Shown here piece after piece: positions 46,309 to 55,702 of a DNA stretch of 64,000 bases. The notes under the pieces were generated by a model. That model was not told where the DNA came from, made no database searches, and saw only the letters and a list, made by a program, of their open reading frames with translations. Position 1 is the first letter of the stretch. The number at the start of each line of letters is the position of its first letter. The stretch comes from Mortierella alpina (lineage: Eukaryota; Mortierellomycota; Mortierellomycetes; Mortierellales; Mortierellaceae), in the NCBI GenBank assembly GCA_029449245.1, contig JANATF010000011.1, forward strand, positions 310,001 to 374,000, in the 5' to 3' direction. Both the position numbers and the translations under genes were made by a program.

Positions 46309-49300
46309 CTACGGCTCTTCCAGAGAACTCTGTTTGCTGATAGCGCCGCGTTGTTCTAAGAGTTTCCTATTTGTACTGCTTAAGCCCTGCGTGTTCAAAA
46401 TGTTGGTATCTGATACAACAAGCCGGTCATGCCAAGAGCTCCAGACTAGGTGCACAGACACCAGATGACAGGTCCCTTTGACCTTCCACATACGAACGGA
46501 TTTATCGCCGCAGCTAGTTGATAGGTAGCTGCCGTCTGCACTTGCGTTCCATGCGATTGACGATATCCCACCATGGAAATCCTTTACAGTAGCCAAACAA
46601 AGACCTGATTCCACATCCCAGAGTCGCACCGTCTTGTCGGAGCTGCCCGAGGCAATCTGCTGGCCGCTTGGCAAAAACACCACGCTGAGAACATAGGAGG
46701 TGTGGCCGCCTAGGATGGCACCAGGTGCACCGGTTTGTGCGTCCCAGAGCCGCACCGTGTTGTCTCCACTGCCCGAGGCAATCTGCTGGCCGCTTGGCGA
46801 AAACACCACGCTGGAAACATAGTCAGTGTGGCCGCTTAGGATGGCACCAGGTGCACCGGTTTGTGCGTCCCAGAGCCGCACCGTATTGTCGGAACTGCCC
46901 GAGGCAATCTGCTGGCCGCTTGGCGAAAACACCACGCTGTAAACAGCTCCTGTGTGGCCGCTTAGGATGGCACCAGGTGCACCGGTTTGTGCGTCCCAGA
47001 GCCGCACCGTCTTGTCCTCACTGCCCGAGGCAATCTGCTGGCCGCTTGGCGAAAATATCACGCTGAAAACATAGGAGGTGTGGCCGCTTAGGATGGCACC
47101 AGGTGCACCGGTTTGTGCGTCCCAGAGCCGCACCGTGTTGTCGTCACTGCCCGAGGCAATCTGCAGGCCGTGTGGCGAAAACACCACGCTTCTCACCCAG
47201 TCGGTGTGGCCGCTTAGGATGGCGCCAGGTGAACCGGTTTGTGCGTCCCAGAGCCGCACCGTCTTGTCATCACAGCCCGAGACAATCTGCTTGGCGCTTG
47301 GCGAAAACACCACGCTGAACACACTGGAGGTGTGGCCGCTTAGGATGGCACCATGTGCACCGGTTTGTGCGTCCCAGAGCCGCAGCGTGTTGTCCAAACT
47401 GCCCGAGGCAATCTGCTGGCCGCTTGGCGAAAACATCACACTTCTAACATAGTCAGCGTGGCCGCTTAGGATGGCACCAGGTGCACCGGTTTGTGCGTCC
47501 CAGAGCCGCACCGTCTTGTCCAAACTGCCCGAGGCAATCTGCTGGCCACTTGGCGAAAACACCACGCTGAAAACATAGGAGGTGTGGCCGCTTAGGATGG
47601 CACCAGGTGCACCGGTTTGTGCGTCCCAGAGCCGCACCGTGTTGTCCTCACTGCCGGAGGCAATCTGCTGGCTGCTTGGCGAAAACGCCACGCTGTAAAC
47701 AGCTCCTGTGTGGCCGCTTAGGATGGCACCAGGTGCACCGGTTTGTGTGTCCCAGAGCCGCACCGTCTTGTCCTCACTGCCCGAGGCAATCTGCTGGCCG
47801 CTTGGCGAAAACGCCACGCTGTAAACAGCTCCTGTGTGGCCGCTTAGGATGGCACCAGGTGCACCGGTTTGTGCGTCCCAGAGCCGCACCGTCTTATCGG
47901 AACTGCCTGAGGCAATCTGCTGGCCGCTTGGCGAAAACACCACGCTGTTAACAGAGGAGGTGTGGCCGCTTAGGATGGCACCAGTTGCACCGGTTTGTGC
48001 GTCCCAGAGCCGCACCGTGTTGTCGTCACTGCCCGAGGCAATCTGCTGGCCGCTTGGCGAAAACACCACGCTGAGAACAGAGGAGGTGTGGCCGGTTATT
48101 TTGCGTGTCTTCTCCCAAGTTTCGGTGTTGTACAAGCTAATTGTGCCACTGCCGAGACCCGCAGCAAGTGTCTTCCCGTCCGGAGAGTACGCGCACGATT
48201 CAACTTGGCTTTCTTCCTCAAGATACGGGTATTCGCCAAATCGGACGTCCTCCATCTGTGCGTTGCTCAAATCCGCCTGACGCAACCAGATGTTGCATAG
48301 GTTGGTGTTTCTCAAATTCGCTCCCTGTAGTTGAGCTGAATCAAACTGTCCACCACTCAGGTCCGCGCCGGATATTTTGATACCTGCTAGATTGGCTCCG
48401 TTGAATAATACACCGGCTCGAACCAAGATAGTGATGGCGTTGGCTGCTGCTTGGCTTGCCGTATCGTCTGTTTTCGACTGCTCGACAAACTGATGTAGTC
48501 GTTGTCGGAACTCAGAATTGTCTTGGGCGTGCTCGGCTAAAAATTGGACAATCGACGGCTCCTTGACAAGGATCCTTTGGCTTAGAGGGTGTTCGGCCAG
48601 ATCTCGAGAAATATCAGACACTGCATCTGACTCACTGGACTCTCGTACGTGTCGAGAGTAAAAGTACTCTAACAACGAACGATGGAGGAACCGGTACTGG
48701 ACACCTGAACGCGACAGAGGACTGGACTCTCGGAGGAGCGTGATATCTGGTTTTGGTCCGAAGAACTCGACCTTCCATGTCTCTTTGTCGCTTCTGTGCA
48801 TGTACTGGACAACTGGATTTCTGTCCTGCTCCTTGAATATGGCGGCCGCGAGGTTCTTTAGAAAGTCTGTGGTGATCGCGGCAAAATCGTCCCCAAGTAG
48901 CTCCTGTCGTGCGCTGTCTGCCTCCACTGATAGTTTGATTGTCCTCAGTCGTCGTTCGCTGATGGTCAGCCATTGGTCGATGAAAGAGTTGTAGAGAGTC
49001 AAGCGAGTCACTTTGATCTTGGCGATATCGGCTCCATCCTTGACCACGCCTGGCAACGCTCTGAGCGATAGCGAAAGAAGAAAGGGATTCTTGACCAGCT
49101 CCATCAAGTTGGGGATCGACCTCAGCTTATCCATATAGTTCTCGGTGCTCCAGACGGGTCCATCACCAATCAGCTTGTGTACCTCTGGATCTCGCACAAA
49201 CTGGTCAACGTAGTCCCCAATCTGGTCTCTTGAGAAAGGAACAATGGCGGCCTCCGTGTACAGATTAGCTGCAGAGGTGCTGTAGCGATCATTCTGTTGA

Positions 49301-51642
49301 GGACAGAATTGCTCGCGGTAGCCCTGTCCAAGATAGGTGCTCCTGCAGCTGATAATCATTTTTGTGTCTGCTTGTCCCTTTTGATTGAGCATATTCTCCG
49401 AGTGCAAGTTGACCTTGAGCTGCGTTTCGTCGTAACCATCGCAAATCAGGATCATCTTCCGATTCTCCTTCAGCTCTTGGATCTTGTCCTCCTTGAATCT
49501 GTGCATCCGCAATTGTTTGCCAATGATATCCTGGTAGCCCTCGGCCACAGCAGGCAGGTTGATGAAGAGTGGTATGTGGCCACCTGGCTTGTATTCATTC
49601 CAAAGCTCGTGCTCAAGGTGTCTGTTGAATGTTGATTTTCCTGCTCCTGAATCACCTAGTATCAAGAACACCTGCCCGTCGCTCTCCAGGAACTCTTTGA
49701 TCGTTGTCATGAGCGGTAGAGCATCCTTATCAGCAGCCTGAAGGTTGGCCTTGGCCTGAGGAGGGATGTACACGGTCTGGCTGTACTCTTGGCGTCGTCT
49801 GACCCGGAGATCGTTGAGATCGTACTCAAGGTAAGGAATATCTTGGACTACGGCTAGAAGTGGCGACTTCTTTGGGATAGGGAGGTGAGACCTCAGTGGG
49901 TAGGGATGCGTGACGATGGTGGAGCCATTGTTCATTGGGACCTGCAGAAAAGCAAGGGCGACGTCTCTGATCGCAGGATCAGGTACCTCCGAGATCTTGC
50001 CGAGAATGGTCAGCATCCAAGACCTGACGCTGTCGTCCTGAGCCCAATCGGCATCATTCGAGTACAGATCTCCCAGAAAACTGACAGCTTGCTCACGGAT
50101 GCAGGACTCCCATTCATCATCAATCGCAATCTCGCCTAGGAGCTGGCTTACACCCCATTGGAATCGAGGATCACGACGGCAAGGAGCCTCTCGAACCAGT
50201 TTGCTGAAATAGACCAATTGGCCTGCCCCGCAGAGAGCCGTAGCGGTAAGTACGGCAGGGTACCACGGATGCTTGTGGCCAGAGACAAGGCCTGCTCTGA
50301 GACTATCGAACAGTCCACGGCCACTGTCAATCAATGAGCTGATGCCTTCGTAGCTGGACTTGGCAATCCCATACGTCTCCTCGACAGTCTTTTGCATCTG
50401 CTTGAAGCCTTCGAGTAGGCCGTCAAAGTTCAACTGAATGACCCCCGACACCTTGATAAGGCTCTCTGCGGCTCCCAGGGAGTGTCGCATGATAGCCTGA
50501 AAAGCGGATTCGTCGTCTGGAACATACTGCAAGGCCTGAAATGCGTACAGCGCTTGATACATCAGATACGGGTCCGAGCTGGATTGCAATCCTGAGAGAA
50601 CTGAGGCCAGGGGCTCCCTTTCCTCGACACGAGATAGGTCTTTGACTTTGTGCTCTGGTTCCGCCATGACATCAAGGAGGCGGGAAACAGCCAAGGTTAA
50701 ATGGTACTGATGCTCCGACGACTGCTGATGGGTGTCTCCGAGGCGCTTTCTCAGGATGCTCAAGATCTTGACAAGATCATCGGCGTCAAGATACGTCGGT
50801 GCGGCGCACTGGACCAGCTGGACGAGACCTTGGAGCAGATCAACATCTAGAAGTACGGATTCTTGGAGCTCCAAAATGAAGCAATTGAGCAACTTGCGGT
50901 AGTGTGCGTGATCGAGGACAGAGCCAAGGAGAACGACTTCTGAGACAGCGACCGGATCCTTGACAACATTCTTGATAAATTCCTCAACGATGCGTGACCC
51001 CAGCCAGCGAAGGTGCTCTTGCTTGATCGGATTCTCTTCAATGGCCTTGATCCATTCCTTCAGTGTATCATCGGACGGCGTCCATGACGCTTCGCTCGTG
51101 GGATCTGAGACACTGTCGAGACCTTCACGCTGCAAGGGGGAAGTCACGTTCCTTGGGAGACGGCTGATGTACAAGGCGAGCTGGGATGTGCTGTCGATGC
51201 GCGCGTCAAGATTTGGTAATGTGATTCTAGTGGACGTTTTAGATACGTTCTCCGAGAAGACATTCAAACGAGCCTCAGTCTTGCCGATCGTGGGCTGTGA
51301 CCCAGTTCCTGAGCTGCTGACTTCGAGGCTGTAGACTTCAGAGGTGATGTCGGTGCTAGCAGTTTGAGCGTGACGGATCTCTGTCTTAGATGGACCATCT
51401 TGGATCGTGACCTTCTCCTCATGTTTTGTTGACCGAAAGAAGTTTCGAAATATGTCCCGCTTTTTAGTTTTTTGGGACGAGATGGATATATTCTCGCCAT
51501 CGGAACTCGAGCTGGCTTGCTGAGATGATACAGTTGAGACGCCATGGCTGACAGATCGACCCTGGGCGGTCGATGACGGCGTCAATGAGTTGTGGTCAGA
51601 TCTCCCGATGTCGGGTGGTGAACTATTGAGTGGATTGCTCAT
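46309..51642 (-). CDS. NACHT NTPase with helical N-terminal, pentapeptide and WD40 repeats (NLR-like), copy 1
   Basis: A single coding exon of 1777 residues. Residues 1-120 are Ser/Thr-rich and probably disordered. Residues about 200-610 are helical and armadillo-like (LLNCFILELQESVLLDVDL, MYQALYAFQALQYVPDDES). The NACHT NTPase has Walker A GDSGAGKST near 661 and Walker B KMILICDGYDE near 727, then helical segments to about 1080. Pentapeptide-like repeats (GANLAG, GADLSG, GANLRN, QADLSN) lie near 1085-1135. Fourteen WD40 repeats run from about 1140 to 1722, twelve of them near-identical 42-residue units. In fungi, NACHT-WD40 proteins act as NLR-like receptors in non-self recognition and programmed cell death; this role is inferred. 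No HET, patatin or phosphorylase effector domain is recognised at the N-terminus. The 5' leader has a likely 89-nt intron (51747-51659) shared with copy 2. It is convergent with the pseudogene at 45163. Confidence 0.9.
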   Translation of the reverse strand: MSNPLNSSPPDIGRSDHNSLTPSSTAQGRSVSHGVSTVSSQQASSSSDGENISISSQKTKKRDIFRNFFRSTKHEEKVTIQDGPSKTEIRHAQTASTDITSEVYSLEVSSSGTGSQPTIGKTEARLNVFSENVSKTSTRITLPNLDARIDSTSQLALYISRLPRNVTSPLQREGLDSVSDPTSEASWTPSDDTLKEWIKAIEENPIKQEHLRWLGSRIVEEFIKNVVKDPVAVSEVVLLGSVLDHAHYRKLLNCFILELQESVLLDVDLLQGLVQLVQCAAPTYLDADDLVKILSILRKRLGDTHQQSSEHQYHLTLAVSRLLDVMAEPEHKVKDLSRVEEREPLASVLSGLQSSSDPYLMYQALYAFQALQYVPDDESAFQAIMRHSLGAAESLIKVSGVIQLNFDGLLEGFKQMQKTVEETYGIAKSSYEGISSLIDSGRGLFDSLRAGLVSGHKHPWYPAVLTATALCGAGQLVYFSKLVREAPCRRDPRFQWGVSQLLGEIAIDDEWESCIREQAVSFLGDLYSNDADWAQDDSVRSWMLTILGKISEVPDPAIRDVALAFLQVPMNNGSTIVTHPYPLRSHLPIPKKSPLLAVVQDIPYLEYDLNDLRVRRRQEYSQTVYIPPQAKANLQAADKDALPLMTTIKEFLESDGQVFLILGDSGAGKSTFNRHLEHELWNEYKPGGHIPLFINLPAVAEGYQDIIGKQLRMHRFKEDKIQELKENRKMILICDGYDETQLKVNLHSENMLNQKGQADTKMIISCRSTYLGQGYREQFCPQQNDRYSTSAANLYTEAAIVPFSRDQIGDYVDQFVRDPEVHKLIGDGPVWSTENYMDKLRSIPNLMELVKNPFLLSLSLRALPGVVKDGADIAKIKVTRLTLYNSFIDQWLTISERRLRTIKLSVEADSARQELLGDDFAAITTDFLKNLAAAIFKEQDRNPVVQYMHRSDKETWKVEFFGPKPDITLLRESSPLSRSGVQYRFLHRSLLEYFYSRHVRESSESDAVSDISRDLAEHPLSQRILVKEPSIVQFLAEHAQDNSEFRQRLHQFVEQSKTDDTASQAAANAITILVRAGVLFNGANLAGIKISGADLSGGQFDSAQLQGANLRNTNLCNIWLRQADLSNAQMEDVRFGEYPYLEEESQVESCAYSPDGKTLAAGLGSGTISLYNTETWEKTRKITGHTSSVLSVVFSPSGQQIASGSDDNTVRLWDAQTGATGAILSGHTSSVNSVVFSPSGQQIASGSSDKTVRLWDAQTGAPGAILSGHTGAVYSVAFSPSGQQIASGSEDKTVRLWDTQTGAPGAILSGHTGAVYSVAFSPSSQQIASGSEDNTVRLWDAQTGAPGAILSGHTSYVFSVVFSPSGQQIASGSLDKTVRLWDAQTGAPGAILSGHADYVRSVMFSPSGQQIASGSLDNTLRLWDAQTGAHGAILSGHTSSVFSVVFSPSAKQIVSGCDDKTVRLWDAQTGSPGAILSGHTDWVRSVVFSPHGLQIASGSDDNTVRLWDAQTGAPGAILSGHTSYVFSVIFSPSGQQIASGSEDKTVRLWDAQTGAPGAILSGHTGAVYSVVFSPSGQQIASGSSDNTVRLWDAQTGAPGAILSGHTDYVSSVVFSPSGQQIASGSGDNTVRLWDAQTGAPGAILGGHTSYVLSVVFLPSGQQIASGSSDKTVRLWDVESGLCLATVKDFHGGISSIAWNASADGSYLSTSCGDKSVRMWKVKGTCHLVSVHLVWSSWHDRLVVSDTNILNTQGLSSTNRKLLEQRGAISKQSSLEEP
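46582..48093 (-). repeat. WD40-encoding 126-bp tandem repeats, copy 1 (12 units)
   Basis: Twelve in-frame 126-bp units encode GHTxxVxSVVFSPSG ... IASGSxDxTVRLWD blades. Differences fall mainly at the two residues after GHT, at the residue after the next Val, and around SGSxDx. Repeats 4 and 5 and others share combinations such as GA-Y-E, as expected from unit duplication or conversion. Confidence 0.9.
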
Positions 51643-52628
51643 GGCAGTTGTCTTGATGCTGCATCCATTCCCAGGGAAACAATACAGTCAGCACTTGCTA
51701 TGAGCGAATGAAAATCATTGTAATGCAAAGCGATAGGTTGCTCTTACCTTTAGTAAAGTCAAAGCTACCACACTGACGATATGAGACGAACAACGAAGAA
51801 TTCAAAATGTCACAAAGAGGTTCAACGATAGTAGCACTAAGGAAAGTATCAAGAAAACAAAACTGATCATGTCAGCGACCATGCAAGTATCCATGGCTAA
51901 TTTCAATTGCGTGTGCTTATGGGTCTTGCAATACCTGGAGAGAGACACGAGAGAGCGTTCTCCAAGAGCGATAGCAGTATCTGACGGTCTGAGATGGCTC
52001 AGGAACAAGGTCTTTGTACGCGAGAGTTCGATTCTTTGGTGGTCAAAGGTAGTCAAGTCACGGCAAGACTTCAAAGGTCACCATAGTGGATTAGCATGAA
52101 GTTTGGAGGGTAAGTGCAAGTCATTATCACTACATCCGACTCCATCCTCAAGCGGAATCTCACACGTACAGGTTCTTGTTTGCAATTTTGGCGCTCTTTG
52201 GAAAAGTGGGTGTATCGATGGAGAGAACGAAAAGAACAAGGTACGAAAATAATTGCGAGCGTGGGAGCGGTATACAATCTTAATCTTCGCCCTCAATCCA
52301 TCTTGTGTGCCTCGAGCATTGAGTTCCAATGGTTATCGTGAGCATGAATATGCAGGGGCATCTTGTATCAGTCACATACTGCCTGCTCGCTCTTGTAGTC
52401 TACAAATCGCCCCGGCTACGCTCCACATCTTGATCGACAGCGCCTTTTTTCTTCTTTGTATGCTGATATATGCTGCGCAGAAGTTTCATAGTCATTAACA
52501 GCTCCCCCCCCCCCCAATTTTTTTTGCGAGGCGGAGCATACAAAGTATGAAGGTACCGCGGTTGGGTCAAAGCACCGGTGCAAGTGCTCTGTTTATTCAT
52601 CTTTTGAATTAAGAGGCCACTAGCACCA
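51643..52628. promoter_or_regulatory. Upstream region of NACHT copy 1, duplicated up to about 52440
   Basis: The first ~800 bp upstream of the start codon match 61957-62766 with scattered differences and contain the promoter. A likely 5'-leader intron uses donor GTAAGAGCAA at 51747 and acceptor TGCAG at 51659. Homology ends near 52440 at CAGCGC. The rest (52441-52628), with a run of eleven C at about 52503-52513, is the 3' flank of the F-box gene. Confidence 0.6.
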
Positions 52629-55556
52629 TCACCATTCAAGGCCATCCTCAAAGTTGAGATGAAACCCCTGTTGGCCGGCCCAGTGCAGGACCCCGGGGTT
52701 AGCATGGTCCACTGAAGTCGCCTCCAAAAGCAGCACTCGAAGCTTTCCTGTCCGTGTCTGCAGTTCCCTCCGTTGCTCTTGTACCTGGTGCTCCTTCTCC
52801 TCCTCCTCCTCCTCGTCTTGCTTCATATCAAACCCAGAATTCTTGCCAAGGAACTCATGGTCCTCCTGATTCTCATCGAATTTATAGTCAAGACCATACC
52901 CAAAGTGCTTGCCAAAGAACTCCAACTCTGAGTTCTGCAGGCGGTAAGACGGAATCAGGTTCAGCCTCCACTCGACGAGGTTCTGTTGCAACGCAGGGAG
53001 GACGAGCTCTAGACCGTCCTTGACCCGAAGACGAAAGTTGCAGTTGGTCATATTCAGAATCCGGAGCTGGCTCAGTTGGCCCAGTTTTGAGTAGAAGGCT
53101 CGTAGAATGCTTCGCTGTCGAGGGGTGTTGCGTCTTAATTCACTCGGGACGGGTCTCCGCTGGGCCTCTTTCCTGCGATCCTCTCTTTGGCGATCATAAC
53201 CCCCCCAGGTGTCGTCTTCATCGTCGTCGTCGTCGGACACGCCGTCGCTTCCGGCAATGGAGCCTGGTGCTCTGTTTGCCTCTTCTTCGTCATCTTGTAC
53301 ATCACTATCGTTGTCCTCGTCTATGTCACCATCATCGTTGCCATCCTCGATCTCATCCGAGGACGCATCGGAGGAGGCGGTGTGGCGCATGACGATCGGG
53401 ATCACGATGTGGTCGTAATGTCCATCCTCGTCAAAATCCTCCTCTGGCGGGTATGGGCTCATTGGCGAAGGAAACCTCCGCAACCATTCCAAGTTCTCTT
53501 CTAGAAGCTGATCCTTGCGCTCCATCACCTCTTCGAAATCCACAAACCCCAGGTCAACAGGGCTGACTTGGAGCGCCATGCTTTCCATATGCAGATCCGT
53601 GATGCCTAAACAAGCCCAGGGCCCATGAAAGAGCTCCAACGTCAACCCACTGCAGTTGCCAATGTCGAGGACCTCGAGTCCTACACAGGATCGTAAGATG
53701 GCACGAGCTCCCTTGTTGGAGAGGTGTTTGCAGTGAGGGAGCAGGAGTTTTCTTAGCCCGCCTGGGACGCGTCCAGACGTGAAGATTTTGGAGTCAAGGT
53801 CGATGCTGCCGCTGCTGCTGCCGTTGCTACCCATGTTGTTAATGGTGGCGGCTGTGTTTATAGTGGTGGTGTGGCTGTCGACGTCCTGGTGGTCTTCCGC
53901 CACGGTGATGCTTTGATCCACGATTTGAGCCTTGCCTTCCACGGCTAGTAAGTGTTCTCTCCATGCAGCCGGAATGCCCAATGCAAGCGCCTTCATCCGA
54001 TTGCGATACGTCTCCGCCAGGATCATCAATGTGTCATCTTTCAACTCGCATCCAGACAAGTCGACCGAGACCAGCTCTGTGGCAAATTGAAAGAGAATCC
54101 CAAACCCAGCGTCCGAGATCAGGGAACAGAAGGCGAGGTGAATGTCAGTCAGGACTGTGTTGGGTGAAAACCGATGTGTGATGATAGGTTCATGATCGAT
54201 AGCGATTCCTAGGGCAAGGGCCTGTGTGGTCAGGTATGGTCCGGATATCGAGACTTGGGTTGCATCTTTGTTCGTAGGATCCTTGAAAAGAGCAAATAGT
54301 ACGTCGTCGGCGACGCCGTGGAGATGATGCATGGACAGAGTGTTGAGACCGGATCTGCAGGCTCTGATCATCGGAAGCAGCCCTGTGCTGGAGGCGCTGG
54401 TCATATCCAGGTTCAAGTTCTCGAGACACTGGCGCCACCTGCTGGGGTTCGTGGGGGAGGAGTCGGAAGGAAGGAACTCTCGTGCAAAACTCGAGAGAAA
54501 TTCATCCGTAATCTCGGTGCCCCGCAATTGCAGCTCGACCAAGTTGGGGCAGTGTTTGACAAACTTGATCATATCCTGGTCTGTGATGTCGCTGACATGG
54601 TTCAAGACGAGTCGTTTGAGCTGAGGACCCAGCAGGGAGACGACTTCAAGGCAAGAAGGGCCTGCGAGATTGGGGCATCTTTTGAGAATCAGAGACTCAA
54701 GAAAGAAGGGGAAAAGAGTCTTGATGCCTTTGAACTTGACGGGGCGAGCAGTTCCGGCAGAACGGTGAAGTGGGATAGGGCGTTCCAACAATGCTGACGC
54801 TCTGCTTTTGACAGAGATTGGGCCAGTCGGCTGGTTGGAGTCCTGCTCCGATTCCGTGGCTGTGGAGTGCTCGATCCCGACACTTTCGTATTGGCTGTCT
54901 GGCTCACGCTCCGTCTCGGTCTCGGTGAGCTCTGGGTAGCGGGTCATCCCGACGCGCGAACCCTGATCCAGCTCGTCTTTACCGCTTTCATCCTCATCCT
55001 CAAATTCGACCTCGTCCTCGTCCGCGTGCTGTTGCCCACCACTGTCTCTGGTTCTTTTCGTGGACATGCCGACCTTGATCTTACGCTTATTGGCTCCCTC
55101 ACCAGGGCCACTATCCCGAGTCCTGTTAGGGTCGCTATGGATCAGCACGCGAAGGGTTTCAGCCGTCACATTGGTAGCGGTGAGATCGAGAGTCTTGAGT
55201 CGAGTAAAGTTTTCGGCAATCAGTTCCATGTCGCCATCCTGGACAAAGGTGTGGGTGAGATGTAGTTGCTCGATGGGACACAGTTTGCTGTATCGAATGA
55301 GGCCCATGCGAAAGCCTTTGTCTCGGTGCCAGACCTTCATGGCGGCGGCAGAGCTGAGGCAAATGGTCCTCCACAGGATGGGTATGCAGACGTCATGGAG
55401 CAAGTGCGAGACACGCGCGCAGCGTGCGAGATCAGAATTTTCAGAGATGTGGGAGACGATCAGATACGCGAGCTCGGGAATGTCGAGGGGCGACTTGGAG
55501 GACATAGATTCAGATGCTGCTCTGGGGCAAAGAGCAGGGCTCGCTGGGTCGGGCAT
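52629..55556 (-). CDS. F-box/leucine-rich-repeat protein
   Basis: A single exon of 975 residues. An F-box-like motif is at about residues 23-65 (LDIPELAYLIVSHIS, CARVSHLLHDVCIPILWRTI). The next conserved Met (MSSKSP, residue 18) may be the real start. Leucine-rich repeats are scattered: LKTLDLTATNVTAETLRVLI near 118, then LESLILKRCPNLAG, LKRLVLNHVSDITDQDMIKF, LVELQLRGTEITDEFLSSFA (about 285-370), LNTLSMHHLHGVADDVLFAL, LVSVDLSGCELKDDTLMILA and LEVLDIGNCSGL up to about 655. A last repeat region is near 835-865. They are separated by disordered acidic insertions (about 175-225 and 730-790). F-box proteins are substrate adaptors of SCF ubiquitin ligases, with the LRRs binding the target; this is from the family. 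It sits between the two NACHT units, and a broken second copy at the right window edge shows that it belongs to the repeating unit. Confidence 0.85.
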   Translation of the reverse strand: MPDPASPALCPRAASESMSSKSPLDIPELAYLIVSHISENSDLARCARVSHLLHDVCIPILWRTICLSSAAAMKVWHRDKGFRMGLIRYSKLCPIEQLHLTHTFVQDGDMELIAENFTRLKTLDLTATNVTAETLRVLIHSDPNRTRDSGPGEGANKRKIKVGMSTKRTRDSGGQQHADEDEVEFEDEDESGKDELDQGSRVGMTRYPELTETETEREPDSQYESVGIEHSTATESEQDSNQPTGPISVKSRASALLERPIPLHRSAGTARPVKFKGIKTLFPFFLESLILKRCPNLAGPSCLEVVSLLGPQLKRLVLNHVSDITDQDMIKFVKHCPNLVELQLRGTEITDEFLSSFAREFLPSDSSPTNPSRWRQCLENLNLDMTSASSTGLLPMIRACRSGLNTLSMHHLHGVADDVLFALFKDPTNKDATQVSISGPYLTTQALALGIAIDHEPIITHRFSPNTVLTDIHLAFCSLISDAGFGILFQFATELVSVDLSGCELKDDTLMILAETYRNRMKALALGIPAAWREHLLAVEGKAQIVDQSITVAEDHQDVDSHTTTINTAATINNMGSNGSSSGSIDLDSKIFTSGRVPGGLRKLLLPHCKHLSNKGARAILRSCVGLEVLDIGNCSGLTLELFHGPWACLGITDLHMESMALQVSPVDLGFVDFEEVMERKDQLLEENLEWLRRFPSPMSPYPPEEDFDEDGHYDHIVIPIVMRHTASSDASSDEIEDGNDDGDIDEDNDSDVQDDEEEANRAPGSIAGSDGVSDDDDDEDDTWGGYDRQREDRRKEAQRRPVPSELRRNTPRQRSILRAFYSKLGQLSQLRILNMTNCNFRLRVKDGLELVLPALQQNLVEWRLNLIPSYRLQNSELEFFGKHFGYGLDYKFDENQEDHEFLGKNSGFDMKQDEEEEEEKEHQVQEQRRELQTRTGKLRVLLLEATSVDHANPGVLHWAGQQGFHLNFEDGLEW

Positions 55557-55702
55557 CGGTGAATCAAAAGAGTGTCATGTTTAGAAAGCGTCGGCGGTTG
55601 ATTCTAAATTATCAGCAGCGAGTGGCTGAGTCGTGAGTCGCGGGTGCGCGATTGTCAATGGAACATTCAGATATCTACTGCGCCCTTGATCTTCGACACA
55701 GG

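Noticed and set aside
46725-48300. Long plus-strand open frames with repeated sequence opposite the WD40 array of copy 1 (and 56945-58611 opposite copy 2)
   Set aside because: They are antisense mirrors of the 126-bp repeats: a multiple-of-three period keeps other frames open. They are Arg/Pro/Cys-rich and have no independent gene signals.
51869-52099. Plus-strand frames shared by both NACHT upstream regions (also 62120-62423)
   Set aside because: The frames are not conserved between the two copies (indels change frame), so the similarity reflects the duplicated promoter DNA, not a gene.
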